DNA from: Petasospora fabianii
Taxonomy: Eukaryota > Ascomycota > Saccharomycetes > Phaffomycetales > Wickerhamomycetaceae
Length of the DNA: 64,000 nucleotides
Assembly (NCBI GenBank): GCA_022641835.1
Contig: CP048715.1
Coordinates: 1,550,001-1,614,000, forward strand
Direction of reading: 5' to 3'
Of this stretch, positions 50,392 through 60,830 are shown in pieces (the first letter of the stretch is position 1; every line of letters starts with the position of its first letter). Below the pieces are notes generated by a model, which was not told where the DNA came from, ran no database searches, and saw only the letters and a program-made list of their open reading frames with translations. The position numbers and the translations under genes were made by a program.

Positions 50392-52449
50392 ATGTCTCGA
50401 ACATTGAGGTCGATTCATATAAAGGGATGCTCAGACGCGTCTTCCATCTACTCTGAAGTCCTCTCTCTGCACGCTGCAAGTACTAACTCTAAGCCAACAC
50501 TTGATAATAGCGTCTCAGTGCTCAAACCTGATCCATCTATCAACTATCAAATTACAAATCCATATGCTAATTCACTCTGGTATAACACTCGTGGTGAAGT
50601 TGGGAACGAGACTATCAACGACATCAAGCAGAGAGTTGCCAAACGAAAACTTGAGGAAGCTGTGAAGCCACCTGCTAGACTTGACTCTCTTTCCAGTAAG
50701 AAGATTGACTCTCCAATCAGTAATGAAGCCTTTTTTAACGGATTTGACAATGTTGACTGCCCATCTCCGAAGTACAAAGGTCTCAAGACTCCAGATACTG
50801 AACACCGTAATGCCACTGAGAAAAAGTACGGACATGCTTTGAAAGAGCTTATAACAACTGAGATAAAGTATCACGAAGACCTTACGCTAACAAAGACGGT
50901 GTATCGCTCGATCTTGCATAGTAACAAGAAGTACAAGCATATCCTGAGCAGCAAGCAAGAGGCTGTCATTTTCAGCAACTTAGAGACCATTTGTGACTTG
51001 AGTGGGTTGTTCATCCGTGATGTCACTAAGGTGATGAGCAGGTCGTGCAATGGATACTTTGATTTTGATATCAATAAGCATTTTGGTCTTGTCGATGTTT
51101 CCAGTGTTGATATTGGTGATTTCTTGAAGAGTTACTTCATAAGGTTGAGTATTGCATACACATCATATTTCGAGAGCCACAGGAAACAGATGGAGGAGTT
51201 GGAGCAGTGCACCAAGTATGGTGGACCAAATGTTTCCAAATGGTTAAATGAGTGTGAATATTTGGCCAAAGCCAAGTCTGATTGTTGGAGTTTGGAGGCA
51301 CTTCTGATCCAGCCAATTCAACGACTTCCAAGTTATCTGTTGATGATTGACTCTTTGTTGGAGTCCTCTGATGAAATGTCATACGAATACATCGAGCACC
51401 TTTATGATGCTAAGACATACTTGGAAAAGCTCCTTGACGAGTTGAACTCACGGACAGTGATACTTGCAGCTGATGATTCTACCACTAACGAGGGTCTCTC
51501 TATGAATAAGCCATCCATTGAGCTCGTGAGAGAGGCTAAGACCTACCTCGGCAAGCTGCGTGGTGATGGGCCATCTAAGATACCTGTACCACCTGACTCC
51601 CAAGATCTGGAGCCGTTAATGGTACTACAGGATCGACAAAACAAAAGAGCTCAGCTTGAGAAGGCCATGATTAACATCAGGGAATCGAGACAGGAGTACG
51701 TCGACCTGGTGAACCAATTCAAGACGGTGTATACTAATCTTAAGCATTTCAAGAAAGAATTAAAAACATGTTCGCAGTCCTTGTTCAAGTTTGTGGAATA
51801 TCAAAAGTCTCTTGTTGAAAAGTGGCGAGCGTTCATGGAGTACGAGGATAACGACCTTGACAACTACTACATCAAGTCCATCTATTCAAGTTATTCCGAG
51901 AAGGTGTCCGATCAAGAAGCCAAGACAAAGATTGTATCAATGAAGATTGAGGAGAAATTAGGCAAGGCCCTTGAACTTGCCTTAGAGAACTGTGCTGCTG
52001 TCAAATATCGGATCAAGAAGCATAACAACAGCCGAGGTGCTTACGTGAGGTATCTGAAGCATCAGGGGCACATGAGTGAGACACAGGGATTCGAAGCGCA
52101 GGAGTACATTGCCATTGAAAACCAGATTAAAGAGGATCTACCACCTCTACTTGAAAAGATGTCCCAGTTTTTCCACTATACGTCACTGATGTATTCTTCA
52201 ATTCTTCAGGAGTGGTTCAAGATGATGGCTGGTGGTAACCAGTTGGAGGTGTATCAAGATGCACTGAGACAGGGTGATCTGGAGATGGGTGATAATTTTG
52301 ACATCATTGAAATCTATTCCACCTCCAAACACAGTACAAGACTTGCCTTGAAAGATATGTGTTCTCGTGAGTCCCCATACAGCGAGGTAAACAGTACACT
52401 TCTCAGGATTCATAGAAGCAAAGTTGTTAGACGCTTATTTGGTATATGA
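50392..52449 (+). CDS. FUS2: DH-BAR domain protein, Fus2-like
   Basis: A Rho-GEF-like protein expected at the cell-fusion zone during mating. The 685-residue protein (S. cerevisiae Fus2 has 677) has a polar N-terminus. A Dbl-homology domain (about 143-356) runs from HALKELITTEIKYHEDLTLT to ALLIQPIQRLPSYLLMIDSLL, with the conserved QRLPRY-type helix as QRLPSYLL. A long helical BAR-like region (about 410-670) starts QDRQNKRAQLEKAMINIRES. DH followed by BAR without a PH domain is the Fus2/Tuba arrangement. The ATG at 50392 is overlapped by a short upstream frame starting at 50372. Identification as Fus2 rests on architecture and length, so other DH-BAR proteins remain possible. Confidence 0.75.
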   Translation: MSRTLRSIHIKGCSDASSIYSEVLSLHAASTNSKPTLDNSVSVLKPDPSINYQITNPYANSLWYNTRGEVGNETINDIKQRVAKRKLEEAVKPPARLDSLSSKKIDSPISNEAFFNGFDNVDCPSPKYKGLKTPDTEHRNATEKKYGHALKELITTEIKYHEDLTLTKTVYRSILHSNKKYKHILSSKQEAVIFSNLETICDLSGLFIRDVTKVMSRSCNGYFDFDINKHFGLVDVSSVDIGDFLKSYFIRLSIAYTSYFESHRKQMEELEQCTKYGGPNVSKWLNECEYLAKAKSDCWSLEALLIQPIQRLPSYLLMIDSLLESSDEMSYEYIEHLYDAKTYLEKLLDELNSRTVILAADDSTTNEGLSMNKPSIELVREAKTYLGKLRGDGPSKIPVPPDSQDLEPLMVLQDRQNKRAQLEKAMINIRESRQEYVDLVNQFKTVYTNLKHFKKELKTCSQSLFKFVEYQKSLVEKWRAFMEYEDNDLDNYYIKSIYSSYSEKVSDQEAKTKIVSMKIEEKLGKALELALENCAAVKYRIKKHNNSRGAYVRYLKHQGHMSETQGFEAQEYIAIENQIKEDLPPLLEKMSQFFHYTSLMYSSILQEWFKMMAGGNQLEVYQDALRQGDLEMGDNFDIIEIYSTSKHSTRLALKDMCSRESPYSEVNSTLLRIHRSKVVRRLFGI

Positions 52450-52621
52450 ACTACAGTGACCAGCGGTTATGCAAGTTTTGTAACATTAATATTTAAACGA
52501 TAAAACCCATCCTATGGTACAGACATGTAGAGAACACCTTTTATCCCCCATGTTTCAACGTGTGTGATCATTCCTTGTGTAGCTTCGTGAAAAAATGCAA
52601 GTGGTTCGTCATGATGGCACC

Positions 52622-53230
52622 TTAGTTACCACCGTTCTTCAAGTTACGCTTCTGCTGCAACTCGTTCTTCTTGACAAGCTTTTTTCTCTCGGCTCTGTTC
52701 AGCGTTCTAGGATCGATCAACTCATCTTCAGTACCCTTGACCTTATCGTCAACCTCAACAAGCCACTGGTTATCCAACTCCTTGTTCTTTCCCTTGTAAC
52801 CCCACTTTGGAACCCATTCGCCAGTAGCCTCGTCGTACACCATCTTTCCTGATTTCTCCTTGGACTTGATACCCTTCTTGGCAGCGAACAACTCCCACTT
52901 GGTTGGTTCCTTAGCCTTAGGAAGGGGCTTCTCTCTTGGGAGTTCCGTTGTAGGATCTGGGAGCTGAACAAGAGTTATACTAGATGACTGACCATTAGAT
53001 CCTGCACTTTCAGTAGTTGTCTTTATTGGAAGAGACAAAATCTGGTTGATAAGAAGCTGTGTGTTGTCTCTGGCGATAGATTTGAGATACTCCTCACGAT
53101 CAGCATAGTTGGCAGAGAGTTGCTGTGTCTCGAGAGCGTTTGTGTCAAAAACAGCAAGGTTGCCGAGGTCGTATGAGACTGGGATCGGTTTCTCCACTGT
53201 AACTGGTTTGTACTCTTTTTCGGTCGACAT
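52622..53230 (-). CDS. RRS1: Ribosome biogenesis protein Rrs1
   Basis: Nucleolar factor that works with Rpf2 to load the 5S RNP (5S rRNA, uL18, uL5) onto pre-60S particles. The 202-residue protein (S. cerevisiae Rrs1 has 203) shows VEKPIPVSYDLGNLAVFDTN near the N-terminus, NTQLLINQILSLP, LPREKPLPKAKEPTKWE and FAAKKGIKSKEKSGKMVYDE. A basic C-terminus follows (RAERKKLVKKNELQQKRNLK). The frame extends upstream as non-ATG codons; the ATG at 53230 fits the family. It is divergent from the SWIB gene across 231 bases that include PAC/RRPE-like elements. Confidence 0.95.
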   Translation of the reverse strand: MSTEKEYKPVTVEKPIPVSYDLGNLAVFDTNALETQQLSANYADREEYLKSIARDNTQLLINQILSLPIKTTTESAGSNGQSSSITLVQLPDPTTELPREKPLPKAKEPTKWELFAAKKGIKSKEKSGKMVYDEATGEWVPKWGYKGKNKELDNQWLVEVDDKVKGTEDELIDPRTLNRAERKKLVKKNELQQKRNLKNGGN

Positions 53231-53285
53231 CTTTGTGGTATAATAGGATGAAGATAGTTGTATAATCAAGAGACACTATAAAGAG

Positions 53286-53310
53286 AGATGAGCTACTCAA
53301 AATTTTTTTT
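53286..53310. promoter_or_regulatory. PAC-like and RRPE-like elements upstream of RRS1
   Basis: GATGAGCT at 53287-53294 (PAC consensus GCGATGAGCT with one difference in the leading bases) is followed by AAAATTTTTTTT at 53299-53310, an RRPE-like sequence. The pair lies 56-80 bases upstream of RRS1, as expected for a ribosome-biogenesis promoter. Confidence 0.5.
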
Positions 53311-53461
53311 AAGGCGGAGAAGCGATTCGCGAAAATGGCAGGGGGCACGCCCGACACTTCGAAAAAGTGACAGGTTCCAGAGCCGTTCATGGTTCATTGG
53401 GGGGAGTTGTTTTAGTGGGACGACGGACGGTCATTGAGCAATTTTTACAGAAGAGTTAGTC

Positions 53462-54232
53462 ATGAGCGATTTCGATGAAGACACATACAAACCAACGATC
53501 GATGTAAGTAGGCCATTGAAGCGGCGTGGTACGGGCACTTGGGACCTAGCCATTGTGTGGGCTGGCTCACTAGTTTCATTCGTGCTCTTCCCCATGGCCA
53601 TTGACAGCTCTGCAATTTCCAGAGACAGTTGATGGCCCTCAATATTAACTCAGAGAGGCTTTTACTAACCCATGATATAGGCTATTCTTAGCGTCGCTGA
53701 CCTTGAGCAGGTCTCCGTGAAGAGAATAAGACGAGCACTTCAAGAGCTGTTTGTAGTGGACTTTGAAGACAACAAGCAACAGATAAATGAATTAATTCTT
53801 GAACGTTATCATAAACTCATGGATGAGAAGGAGAAACAGGAAGAGAGAAAGAAGAGGAAGATGGAGGAAGAAGATGCTCGTTATGCTCAACAACTTGCTG
53901 GTGAGGGGTCAAGAAGCCGGAGAGCCACATCAGTGACTGCTCAGAAACCACGAAAGAAAAGGGCACCAAGTGCACCAGGTAGTAATGCTATCTCTTCAAT
54001 GGAGCTCAATCTTAGTCCGAAGCTTCAAGAGCTGCTCGGTGCTGCCAGACTTCCTAGAACTCAAGTTGTCAAACAAGTGTGGGAGTACATCAAGGCTAAC
54101 GACTTGCAAAATCCGAACGATAAGAGAGAGATTATCTGTGATGAGAAACTTGAACCGATTTTCGGTAAGAAGACCAACATGTTCACCATGAACAAGGCTC
54201 TTAGTGAGCACCTGTACAAGGATGATGAATGA
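53462..54232 (+). CDS. SWIB/DEK-C protein, Tri1/Uaf30 type (spliced)
   Basis: Exon 1 is 53462-53503 (MSDFDEDTYKPTID) and exon 2 is 53681-54232. The 177-nt intron has a GTAAGT donor, a TACTAAC branch site (53663-53669) and an ATAG acceptor. The joined 197-residue protein has an N-terminal DEK-C fold (YKPTIDAILSVADLEQVSVKRIRRALQELF). A charged linker with basic patches (KKRKMEEED, KPRKKRAPS) follows. The C-terminal SWIB domain (LSPKLQELLGAARLPRTQVVKQVWEYIKANDLQNP..KREIICDEKL) ends the protein. In S. cerevisiae this pairing occurs in Tri1 (226 aa) and in Uaf30, a subunit of the RNA polymerase I upstream activating factor. Which one this represents cannot be decided; the ancestor of both is likely. 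Confidence 0.9.
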
Positions 54233-55226
54233 TGGTTACGAATATCTGCAGGCTGGCGCTATATGTTCGGGTTGCTCAGAGGGATGGTGACGTGTTTCTG
54301 GCTCTTTATCTGTCGGTGTAAGCTGGTGAGACACAATTCACCATAGATCGAAGGACAGCGACATGTCTTCTATCCAATCGCCCCTATGATCCGGGACCCC
54401 GACTTCTTTCGATATGTTGCTAAGCAAACGTATCTGACACTGGTGGTGCTGCATTTTATGATTGGCTGAGCTCAGGGCTCATGGACGCACAGCTTCCCAG
54501 CAAGTCAGCTAAATTATCAAGAAAAGGCAGTGCCCCATCTGTGGTCAATTCTTCCCAGTCAGCTGAGTATAAGTACCCCTATCGTGATAACTAATCATGT
54601 GCCAAACTGCAATACATTTCCAAGGCCCTAATAGTCATATAATGAAGTGTGTGTATTAGATGAACAGTCACAGGGCCATGGGGATAGCTTCTCTCAATAA
54701 CTATAGACGTGGAATGTGCAAAGTCGTAGTTTGTGGCGTTATGTGAGGAATAATGTATCCCTATAAACGCAGCAATTGTTGTCAGTAGTCGGTCTACATC
54801 CTGCTTTTAATTAGATCATTCGCAGATGATGATTTCCTAGAAACAAGCAGAGATTAAGTGTTCAGCTACAAAATGGATAAATGCAGCTCTTTCCTGATAA
54901 TTCGAGCTGTGAGACATGTTTAAACGTAGTTCATACCTTAGAGACCCTAGAACCCGATGCCACACTCCCGCTTATTCACGGCTACCGGCGGTACTCTCGG
55001 CACAATTAACAAGAGGCTCGAAGCGAGTTGTGGCCCTACCACACTAATTTTCCACCTGTCACGTTTACTGGTTATAAGTTTCTCTATGGAGTATATAAAT
55101 GTGTTCTTGGACTTCCACTAGGTTCTAAAAATTTTCGTTCAGTCCTTACAAATCGTGTTCTGGAGCTGCCTTGCACATCTCACCTTCATACTACTTTGTC
55201 CGAGACTTTAAGACCGAGCCACAGTC
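54233..55226. other. Gene-free region before the MFS transporter
   Basis: About 1 kb between two rightward genes. It holds a 3' UTR and the promoter of the transporter; a TATAAATG-like sequence lies near 55093. The short frames are not protein-like, and no RNA gene was recognised. Confidence 0.5.
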
Positions 55227-56672
55227 ATGTCTACCGCTCGACACAACAGACTAGAACAGCTACGCTCAAATCCAGATCCACTGAGCTCGACGACTACAGT
55301 GACAGCCTCTTCAGGATTTTCTAAGCATAATGACCAAGAGGATGATCTGCGGAAAAAGGGTGTTCTTTCGAATAGGAAAGATTTCGAGATCGAATTAGAC
55401 GACTCTGAAGACGATGCAAGTGATTTCCCAGATGGTGGATTTGAAGCATGGACTGTTGTTCTTGGGTCTTTCCTTGGACTGATCCCAGTATTTGGACTCC
55501 TAAACTCAATCGGTTCTATCCAGACTTACATTTCCACGAACCAGCTCAAAGGTGTTGAAAGTTCTATCACTGGTTGGATCTTTTCGATCTATCTCGCCAT
55601 CGCTACCGCTGGGTCCGTTCTCGGTGGAACACTATTTGACAGAATGGGTAGACTTGCTCCAATGTCAGCTGGAACGATTCTATATTCCATTGGTCTCTTC
55701 ACCATTGCGGAATGCACCGAAGTGTACCAATTCATCCTATCATTCGGTGTCTGTGTTGGACTTGGCACTGCCTTAAACATGACACCACTTATAGGTGTGA
55801 TATCACACTTTTTCTTCAAGAAGAGGGCCATTGCCACAGGTTTGGCAACCATTGGTGGAAGTGTTGGTGGTGTATTCATTCCTATCATGCTGCGTAAGCT
55901 GTTTATAAGTATTGGATACAAGTGGGCGATGAGAGTACTAGCATTTATATGCACTGCGTGCTTGTTGATGTCAATGGTTTTGACCAAGGAGAGGCTGCCA
56001 AAAGACGAAGCTTACAAGAGACTAAGCTTGAGACAGCAGCTTCTAACCTATTTTACAAGCTCAATTGATTTCAGGGCATTCAAGGATTCAAGATTCTTGT
56101 TCTGTGTCATTGCTATTGTCTTTTCAGAGATGTCGCTTACAACGGCTCTCACTTACCTTCCAGACTATGCACTAGCAAGAGGTGTCAGTGAAGACAACTC
56201 CTATTTGCTAGTGACGCTAATGAATGTGGTTGGTGCCTTTGGAAGATTCATCCCTAACCTACTCGCTGATAAGTACGGTCGTTTCAACGTGATGATCTCC
56301 ACCAGCATAATCGCCACTGTCCTTTGTCTCACCATCTGGTTACCATTTGGTGGTGACCACAAAGCACTCTACGCTTTTGCCATGACTTTTAGCTTCTTCA
56401 CATCTTCCATCTTTTCACTAACACCTGTGTGTCTATCCCAGATTTGCAAGACAGCTCAGTTCGGCACAAGATTCTCAACGATGTACTTTGTTGTTGCATT
56501 CGGTAACCTGGTGTCGGTTCCTATTGCTGGTGCCATCATTGGAAACGGTGAAGTGATCTCTAAATTCAACCACTTTGTGTTGTACTGCTCGATGATGTCT
56601 CTCGTTGGACTTCTCTCGTGGCTCACGTCGCGTTTCTATATAGTGAGATGGAAACTCTGGGTGCAAGTTTGA
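55227..56672 (+). CDS. MFS monocarboxylate-porter family protein, Mch type
   Basis: A 481-residue protein with a hydrophilic N-tail of about 70 residues and twelve predicted membrane helices. The start of the membrane domain, PDGGFEAWTVVLGSF, is the yeast version of the monocarboxylate-porter D-G-G-W-G-W motif. Loop 2-3 reads FDRMGRLAPM and the loop 8-9 equivalent reads LADKYGRFNVM. S. cerevisiae relatives are Mch1-5 and Esbp6; Mch5 carries riboflavin and the others have unclear substrates. The Mch2/Mch4 branch looks closest, but the substrate is unknown. The last residues (VRWKLWVQV) are basic-aromatic. The start is the first ATG, with the frame consistent throughout. Confidence 0.85.
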   Translation: MSTARHNRLEQLRSNPDPLSSTTTVTASSGFSKHNDQEDDLRKKGVLSNRKDFEIELDDSEDDASDFPDGGFEAWTVVLGSFLGLIPVFGLLNSIGSIQTYISTNQLKGVESSITGWIFSIYLAIATAGSVLGGTLFDRMGRLAPMSAGTILYSIGLFTIAECTEVYQFILSFGVCVGLGTALNMTPLIGVISHFFFKKRAIATGLATIGGSVGGVFIPIMLRKLFISIGYKWAMRVLAFICTACLLMSMVLTKERLPKDEAYKRLSLRQQLLTYFTSSIDFRAFKDSRFLFCVIAIVFSEMSLTTALTYLPDYALARGVSEDNSYLLVTLMNVVGAFGRFIPNLLADKYGRFNVMISTSIIATVLCLTIWLPFGGDHKALYAFAMTFSFFTSSIFSLTPVCLSQICKTAQFGTRFSTMYFVVAFGNLVSVPIAGAIIGNGEVISKFNHFVLYCSMMSLVGLLSWLTSRFYIVRWKLWVQV

Positions 56673-56963
56673 GGATCCGTCTGAACGAGATCACATAGAA
56701 AATAAGTAGAAAGAACTAAGTATTAGTCAACACTGCATCGTTCAAACAAAGAGACTGTAGAAGTAGTAACTAAAAAAAAGGGGTGCTGTGCAGTACCTGC
56801 GCACGTCATCGCCTCATCGCGGAATTTCGATGGTTCCGCTCAGTCCAAAACAAAGTAAAGGCAGAGGACAACAATCTTCTCTGGGGATCTAATTGGTCGC
56901 TCAATAAGACACGGACTGCAAACTACAAGTTTTAGCTAGTCCATTACCTGAGAAACATAGCCA

Positions 56964-59900
56964 ATGGTTGCTCCACAGGAGGCACTAAGAGGGTCACCAG
57001 CGTCGCGAGTGGCGAGTACTAACTCCACAGTCTCCATTGGTACCACCATCTCCACCGACTCGCCCGTAACGACACGGCCGTCCAGTGCAGCAGGCTCCAA
57101 TGGCAATCGGGACGCCTATGAAGCGGTGCTTAAAGTTGTGCTACTTGAGTACAAGAATGAGCCTCGCTTCAAGACCATCTATCGTTCGCCGTCTCCACAA
57201 CCATCAGCCAGATCAGCCTCCCCCGCCTCATCGCTTGGATCACGCAGCCCTGCACTTGTAACCTCAGAAAAGGCATCTAAGAGACACTCCTGGTTTGGCC
57301 ATTCGCTCACATCAGGATCAGAACTGCCCAAGGATGCGCTTCCGAAGCTGAAGAAGGTGCTTCAAGATATTGCCATGGGGAGCAACAAGTCCATCAAGGA
57401 TCCACTAACAAAGCGATCGTTGATGCGTCTTTACAACGACATTCTTAAACCTACATCAACTATCACCAAGGGTGATGAGTTGGTTGTGAGGTTCATTGGT
57501 AATGCCTCGAAAGAGATCCAGCTCTGTGGTGATTCTTATGCCAAGACAGATGTGTATCAACAGGCGAACACTTTCATCTCTGTGTTTCTAGGTGTCCTCA
57601 AGTCATGTAAACACAGTGATGACTCCATCAAGAAGCTTTTGGAATATCAAAAGTCCATGACACCACCAACCCAGGTACCTGTGGGCCACAGCAATCAGAA
57701 GAACGGATCACTTCATGTCCCAAGAGGATCGTCAGATGCACAACAACAATCACAGGTGCGTCCGACATACCGCATCAATGAGATCTCATCTGCAAAGCTC
57801 ATCGCTGACCTATTCGGTGTTGATGAACTTACACTACAGCAGGATGCTATTAAGCTCAAAGATATAGCACAAGAACAGGTCCTTGCAGCTGATCTTGTCG
57901 CATTGAAGAAAAAGCTGGAGAAGAATGAAACCGTCTTCAACCCTGATGACTTTGACACTACTGACACTTACTTCTTCTGGAAAAAGCAAGAGTTGAATGG
58001 TATTGAAGATCTTCTTCACAAACTTGGATGTCCACAAGAACCGCCATCATCAACACCGAGGTTCATTCCGCCTGATACACGCTCTACTCTTGTCGAACTC
58101 CTCTCACGCATCTTGACTTTTGTCCAGTCTCAAAATTCCAATTCACTGATTCCAAACAACGTCCAGAACATCATCGATACATGCTGCAGATACTGGCGTA
58201 TCAACAATACATCCATGGCATGCTTACTCTATCAGGCTGCCCATCTCTCCATTCTCAAGGATCCACAGAATGAACTTGACCCGGATGAGACCGAGCAGCT
58301 CTTTGGACTCATGTATAAACGTTTAGGAACTGATGTTGACCATGAGAAATGGTCCAAACCCGATAAGAAGGTATGGATCACCAATATCTCAAACACATAC
58401 ATCCAAGTGATGTCCTCTCTCAGGAATGCCCTCTCAGCGATATACGCCACCAAGTCACCAAAGTTTACACCCTTGCTCCGAATTCTGTTTGAGTTTGTGG
58501 AGACTGATCCGTTCTATGACATCCTGTTAAGAAATGGATTACAAACGAGATGGCTAAAGCGTCTCAAGAACTGCATCTTGAGTACAACCGAGGGGAAGTA
58601 CATCGAGATTCTTGGTGGAATTCCAAGAGACAGTACGTTAGACATGCTGCATATCAAGGACACTGCTCAACAGATCTACAAGCACATTCAGATGTTGCAA
58701 AAGAAATTCCCAAAGCCACTCCTTGATGTCATCTATATTGCTAACGAGGCGGCATTCTTGTTTATTAAGCTCTTCTCAGAGGATGTGAAAAACATGCTGG
58801 GTCACGTTGAGCATTATGCTGCTAAGTCAGGTGAGGCCATAAGTTATGTTGATGCCTTGGACACATACTGCGAGCTACGTGATCTCAGAGATATCTATGA
58901 ACAGGTCTCGACATCAAAAGCTCCACCATTACTCCTCGAGAAGATGTTCTTCAAGTACTTGGATGAATTGGCTGATTACACTTGTACGAGATTCTTGCCC
59001 GTCGTTAAACAGTCCCTGGAAGGAGATTCATTTGAGCCGTTGGATCTCCACAATGGTCGTGGGTTTAGCTCTTCTGTCTTGGATATCTTTAAAATGATCA
59101 ATGAGACCTTTTCATTATTCAGACAGTATGAGTGGGGCAATGACATCCAAATTGCTTACATTTACACCAAGCTCTTGAAATCCATGTCAAACTCATTGGT
59201 GTACTACTCTTCCAGATGCATGAGGTATGCTATGGAAGACTTAAAGGATGAAGATGTCTCGGTCTCAAAAGAACAAGCTAAGAAGAACTCCACATGGTTA
59301 TTCAACGAGATGAGAAACGCCATCTCAGACTCTAAACTTACAGCACCACCTCCATTTTCTTTCAAAATGAGAATGTGCGTCATACTCAACAACTTGTCTC
59401 AGATGTCTAAATTGTTGAATGATCTAGAAGCTCAAATCGACCCAGAGAAGATCAAGGACTTAGTCAGTGGTGTTGATACTTACAAGAAACAGATCAACAA
59501 TGTGTTTACAATCCGTGTTGTTCGTGCGGAGAACATCAAGCCATGTGGTAGTGATGGCTTTACCAACTCTTATGTCGTTCTCATTGACCCGTCACGCAGA
59601 AAGGAAATTGGGAAGACGAAAACCGTTCCAAAGACACTCAACCCAGTGTATGAGCAGGAATTTGAGATTGAGTCAAAGTCTGATAGTCCACTATCCATCA
59701 CTGCCACTGTGTGGGACAACAGTTCCCGAATGAGCTCGCATGATCTATGTGGCCGTGCTCTTCTTCAACTTGATCCTAAAAAGTTCAGAAATGATGGAAT
59801 TCCAGAGGAGATTTGTCGTGATCTTGACCTTCAAGGCTCGCTAGTGTTCCAAGTATCACTAGAGAGTGAAAAGGACGATGCCATTTTCAGTGTTGGTAAA

Positions 59901-60830
59901 GCCCACAGGTCCATCGCACGAACAATGGAAAGGATCTACTCTATGATTGTTGAAAAGTTTTCGGTTTTCATCAACCACTCTTTCTCAAGACAGACTCTTA
60001 AGCTCGTATGTGGTGCTAACGGTCTCCGGAAACCAAATGCTCACGAGGCCAATGATGCCATTATTCCATTGTTTGACTACTTGAACTCAAACCTCAAGGT
60101 TCTTGCTGGTACTCTTGATACCGATCTTTTGATAAATGTGATGCTGCAGGCCTGGAAAGGTGTGTTAAACAGTGCTGATGACCTACTCCTCCCGGCATTG
60201 GCCAGTGTTAAGGTGTTGAAAAGCTTGTCAAATAATGCAACTTGGAAGAACTCGCTGACGAATGCTATGGCTAACGTTACTAACTCGGTGAACATACCAG
60301 GGTTTGGTCGTGCATTGACTCATGCTGAGATGGAATGTGTCTTTATTGGGTTAAATGCTCTGTGTGAATTCTTTCATAATGATGGTGCTGGTCCACCGAT
60401 GGAGCTGTTGAAGGAGGACCATTATCAACGGCTCTTGTTGATTCCACGCCACTACGATGAAAACGTCGCTGAGTTGGAAAGAGAAGTTGAGAGGCTGACT
60501 CCACTAGTTTTGAAGGCAATCAAAGCGAAGAACTTTTTAGGCGATGATGAAGAGGCCATGAAGAGATCAAATACAGTTGCAAGAAGTAAGACTATTGCTG
60601 CATATGGTACCAGACAGAGACGAGCCGAAACTCTCAAGACCTTGAATCACACAGACAGTGAGACATCATTGTTCCAGATTGTCACTGAGGATGTGTTGCT
60701 CAGGGTGCTTTTGGCCAAGGATCAAAAGGACTTCGTAAGCAGACGTCTGACAGAAAGGGAGAGAATAGCTAAGAGTATTGCGACTGAAAGACTTGCCAAA
60801 CTTGCAGTTCAGGGAAGAAAGGGTCGCTGA
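56964..60830 (+). CDS. Munc13-like protein with MUN region and C2 domain
   Basis: A 1288-residue protein. The N-terminus is Ser/Thr-rich (to about 130). A long helical MUN-like region follows, with the MHD1 part about 600-760 (including SYVDALDTYCELRDLRDIYEQ). A C2 domain at about 845-970 shows FTIRVVRAENIKPCGSDGFTNSYVVL and TVPKTLNPVYEQEFE. MHD2 lies at about 1035-1155 (DYLNSNLKVLAGTLDTDLLINVMLQAWKGVLNSADDLLLP). The layout, with C2 between MHD1 and MHD2, matches fungal Unc13-type proteins such as S. pombe Ync13, which act in exocytosis, endocytosis and wall integrity. S. cerevisiae has no obvious orthologue that I know of. The C2 loops keep few acidic residues (GSDG, DNSSRMSS), so calcium binding is doubtful. 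Confidence 0.85.
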   Translation: MVAPQEALRGSPASRVASTNSTVSIGTTISTDSPVTTRPSSAAGSNGNRDAYEAVLKVVLLEYKNEPRFKTIYRSPSPQPSARSASPASSLGSRSPALVTSEKASKRHSWFGHSLTSGSELPKDALPKLKKVLQDIAMGSNKSIKDPLTKRSLMRLYNDILKPTSTITKGDELVVRFIGNASKEIQLCGDSYAKTDVYQQANTFISVFLGVLKSCKHSDDSIKKLLEYQKSMTPPTQVPVGHSNQKNGSLHVPRGSSDAQQQSQVRPTYRINEISSAKLIADLFGVDELTLQQDAIKLKDIAQEQVLAADLVALKKKLEKNETVFNPDDFDTTDTYFFWKKQELNGIEDLLHKLGCPQEPPSSTPRFIPPDTRSTLVELLSRILTFVQSQNSNSLIPNNVQNIIDTCCRYWRINNTSMACLLYQAAHLSILKDPQNELDPDETEQLFGLMYKRLGTDVDHEKWSKPDKKVWITNISNTYIQVMSSLRNALSAIYATKSPKFTPLLRILFEFVETDPFYDILLRNGLQTRWLKRLKNCILSTTEGKYIEILGGIPRDSTLDMLHIKDTAQQIYKHIQMLQKKFPKPLLDVIYIANEAAFLFIKLFSEDVKNMLGHVEHYAAKSGEAISYVDALDTYCELRDLRDIYEQVSTSKAPPLLLEKMFFKYLDELADYTCTRFLPVVKQSLEGDSFEPLDLHNGRGFSSSVLDIFKMINETFSLFRQYEWGNDIQIAYIYTKLLKSMSNSLVYYSSRCMRYAMEDLKDEDVSVSKEQAKKNSTWLFNEMRNAISDSKLTAPPPFSFKMRMCVILNNLSQMSKLLNDLEAQIDPEKIKDLVSGVDTYKKQINNVFTIRVVRAENIKPCGSDGFTNSYVVLIDPSRRKEIGKTKTVPKTLNPVYEQEFEIESKSDSPLSITATVWDNSSRMSSHDLCGRALLQLDPKKFRNDGIPEEICRDLDLQGSLVFQVSLESEKDDAIFSVGKAHRSIARTMERIYSMIVEKFSVFINHSFSRQTLKLVCGANGLRKPNAHEANDAIIPLFDYLNSNLKVLAGTLDTDLLINVMLQAWKGVLNSADDLLLPALASVKVLKSLSNNATWKNSLTNAMANVTNSVNIPGFGRALTHAEMECVFIGLNALCEFFHNDGAGPPMELLKEDHYQRLLLIPRHYDENVAELEREVERLTPLVLKAIKAKNFLGDDEEAMKRSNTVARSKTIAAYGTRQRRAETLKTLNHTDSETSLFQIVTEDVLLRVLLAKDQKDFVSRRLTERERIAKSIATERLAKLAVQGRKGR

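Noticed and set aside
56813-56820. CTCATCGC (PAC core) upstream of the Munc13-like gene
   Set aside because: A single core without an RRPE-like partner and before a gene unrelated to ribosome assembly; probably chance. The same applies to the copy near 50055.
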